DNA of 64,000 nucleotides from Haliclystus octoradiatus (taxonomy: Eukaryota > Cnidaria > Staurozoa > Stauromedusae > Haliclystidae): positions 31,535,660 through 31,599,659 of the forward strand of contig OU744448.1 of assembly GCA_916610825.1 (NCBI GenBank), in the 5' to 3' direction. Position numbers and translations under genes: made by a program. The notes beneath the pieces were generated by a model. That model made no database searches. It was not told the origin of the DNA and saw only the letters and a list, made by a program, of their open reading frames with translations. This document shows, piece by piece, positions 62,346 to 64,000 of this stretch; the first letter of the stretch is position 1, and the number at the start of each line of letters is the position of its first letter.

Positions 62346-62435
62346 TACAATAACTTAACTAAAGCTGAGTATTTAAAAATTACAATTGAAGTTGCAAATT
62401 TTCTAAAAATAACATTTGAATTTGTTTAAGTGTCT

Positions 62436-63962
62436 AGGGGAGACCAGGGAGACTTGGACCTTCTGAGACTTGGGACGAGAGGGTTCCTGATTCCCCATGT
62501 AAATTATGTTCTAATATGCTGTATATCACTTTATTTCGTGTTGTTTTCCTAAAATTTCAATAAGCAACTATAACTAATTGTCAAGAAATTTTGGTTTACT
62601 AGCTTTAGACAGACCTTTACGGGATCGAGCGCCTTGTTTACATTTTTGGAAAGAATTTAATAGAGCGCCTCGACAGATTAATACTGTGATTCCTTATAAC
62701 GGTTGATACACTTTCCTTGTTTATAATAATATAGTAATTATCCAATTAGTTGGCAAATAATTCATCAAAAACTGTCTCTGCTCAATTTTGAAAAAAAAAC
62801 TATTTTGAAAAATCTAAATCCAATAGTCAATCGAACGACTAACGAATTTGATACGTGGAATTTGATCGCGTTTTTATGGGAATACATGAGCTATTGTTCT
62901 CAAACAATAGTTTTTGAATAATGGAAGTTGAATAGAATGATGTTGTTTACAATCAGTAAAGACTTTCACGAATGGAGTGGATTTCAGAAAATTAAATTTG
63001 CAAAAAAAGGCGTAAGAAATACAACTTTTTGAAAGGAAAAAGTGTTCCGATAAATATTTTTATCACAAAAAGTAAAAACAAATTTTTCACAATTTTTTTT
63101 AAATTGCTGAATGTGAACAGTGATTATAATTTGATGAATAACAAACCAAATCTACTCTTTTTGATGTCAGTTATCAATGAACGTTGACGTTTGTTTTCTC
63201 CAAAATCACTCTCCTACAGCTCCCCTAAACATTTTGAGATACATTTTGCGGCTCCCCTTTTGATTCAATTAATTTTAGAATAAGTCTTCAATTGCCATTT
63301 TGAATGTTGACATTGGTAGGCCTACAGTTTCACTTAGATGAACCATGTGATATAAAACATTTTTATACATTCCTGTTAATGAGGAGTGCAGCGTCATTTA
63401 TTGTTGGGAATTCAAACAGGGAAACATGGAAAGGTGCGTTTTGGCATCAACAACCAATGGGAAACTAATCCCATTTGATTGAGATATGAATTTGCTTTCA
63501 TTTATATGTGCTATATTTGACTTTTTTACTTTGTGGAGATAAAGTTGCTAAATCCATTACAATTAGACCGATGACAAGTGCGTCAAAAATTAATGTTCTT
63601 TATTAATGCCAAATTACTTGTTGCTGGCTCAATTTTGATGAAATAAACTTTCTAAATCAAAGCAACAGCTGCAGTGTATGATACTAAAAAGTTAATTTGC
63701 CATCTATGTGATGAAATTTCAGGAAAACAGGCCTGATCCATGTCACCCCACTGTGTCCCAAGTCTCCCTGCTCAAATGATCGGTCTTTCTCATTAAATAT
63801 TTGAAAAATTGCTACGTTTATGTAATTGATATTCTTACCCTTTTGAATTGAGCATTTTGGCTAATTAATGATATAAAATTTGTTACATTTGCGCAACCAC
63901 GATAATTTTAATAATTAAAAATGTGAAATAATCCAATGGTCCAAGTCTCCCCGGTCTCCCCT
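62436..63962. mobile_element. 1.5-kb DNA element with 26-bp inverted ends
   Basis: AGGGGAGACCAGGGAGACTT then GGACC at the left, and the complement of AGGGGAGACCGGGGAGACTT then GGACC at the right. Extra GAGACTTGGGA copies lie just inside both ends. No TSD was recognised. Confidence 0.75.
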
Positions 63963-64000
63963 GATCCTAGTCATATCACATTCTTATTTGGATTATTTAA

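Overview
The window is nuclear DNA from an AT-rich, intron-dense, transposon-rich animal genome, probably a marine invertebrate. I cannot name the species: INO80 protein similarity alone does not place it. There are no operons or bacterial genes.

One host gene dominates. Thirty-six exons on the + strand between 301 and 51405 encode about 1,252 residues of the chromatin-remodelling ATPase INO80. The amino terminus and promoter lie upstream of the window. All 36 exon phases close, the joined coding length is a multiple of three, and the gene ends at a TGA followed by a 3' UTR and an AATAAA at 51984. The protein runs from an N-terminal basic region through the HSA/DBINO segment, ATPase lobe 1, the INO80-specific insertion and ATPase lobe 2, to a Gly/Arg- and Ala-rich tail. 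The largest intron (32436-40022) carries an intact, oppositely oriented, intronless gene for a type II membrane protein that looks like a glycosyltransferase (34759-35766), and a broken ORF of an uncharacterised repetitive family (38384-39122).

The introns hold a layered transposon record, often with target-site duplications (TSDs) still readable. It includes a 5.66-kb hAT element (4856-10513, perfect 8-bp TSD, decayed transposase) that landed inside a 101-bp tandem array derived from a pogo-like MITE. There are several non-autonomous elements with 8-bp TSDs (10987-12232, 12367-13864, 14800-14963, 42840-43216, 60768-61598) and three TTAA-flanked MITEs (5035, 37748, 50063). Also present are tRNA-derived SINEs, long fold-back elements, a perfect 182-bp palindrome (14364-14545), and many copies of a MITE family built from the palindrome GTTCATGAAC. 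A hammerhead ribozyme motif lies on the minus strand at 39826-39870, between two copies of a 173-bp-spaced repeat.

Downstream of INO80 (52 kb onward) is a LINE 3' end split by a structurally intact Ty3/gypsy LTR retrotransposon (52762-57926, minus strand). Its 186-bp LTRs read as identical, its TSD is GAACC, and it has a single 1,526-codon gag-pol ORF, so it is a very recent insertion. From 58 to 64 kb I see only repeats and unassigned AT-rich DNA.
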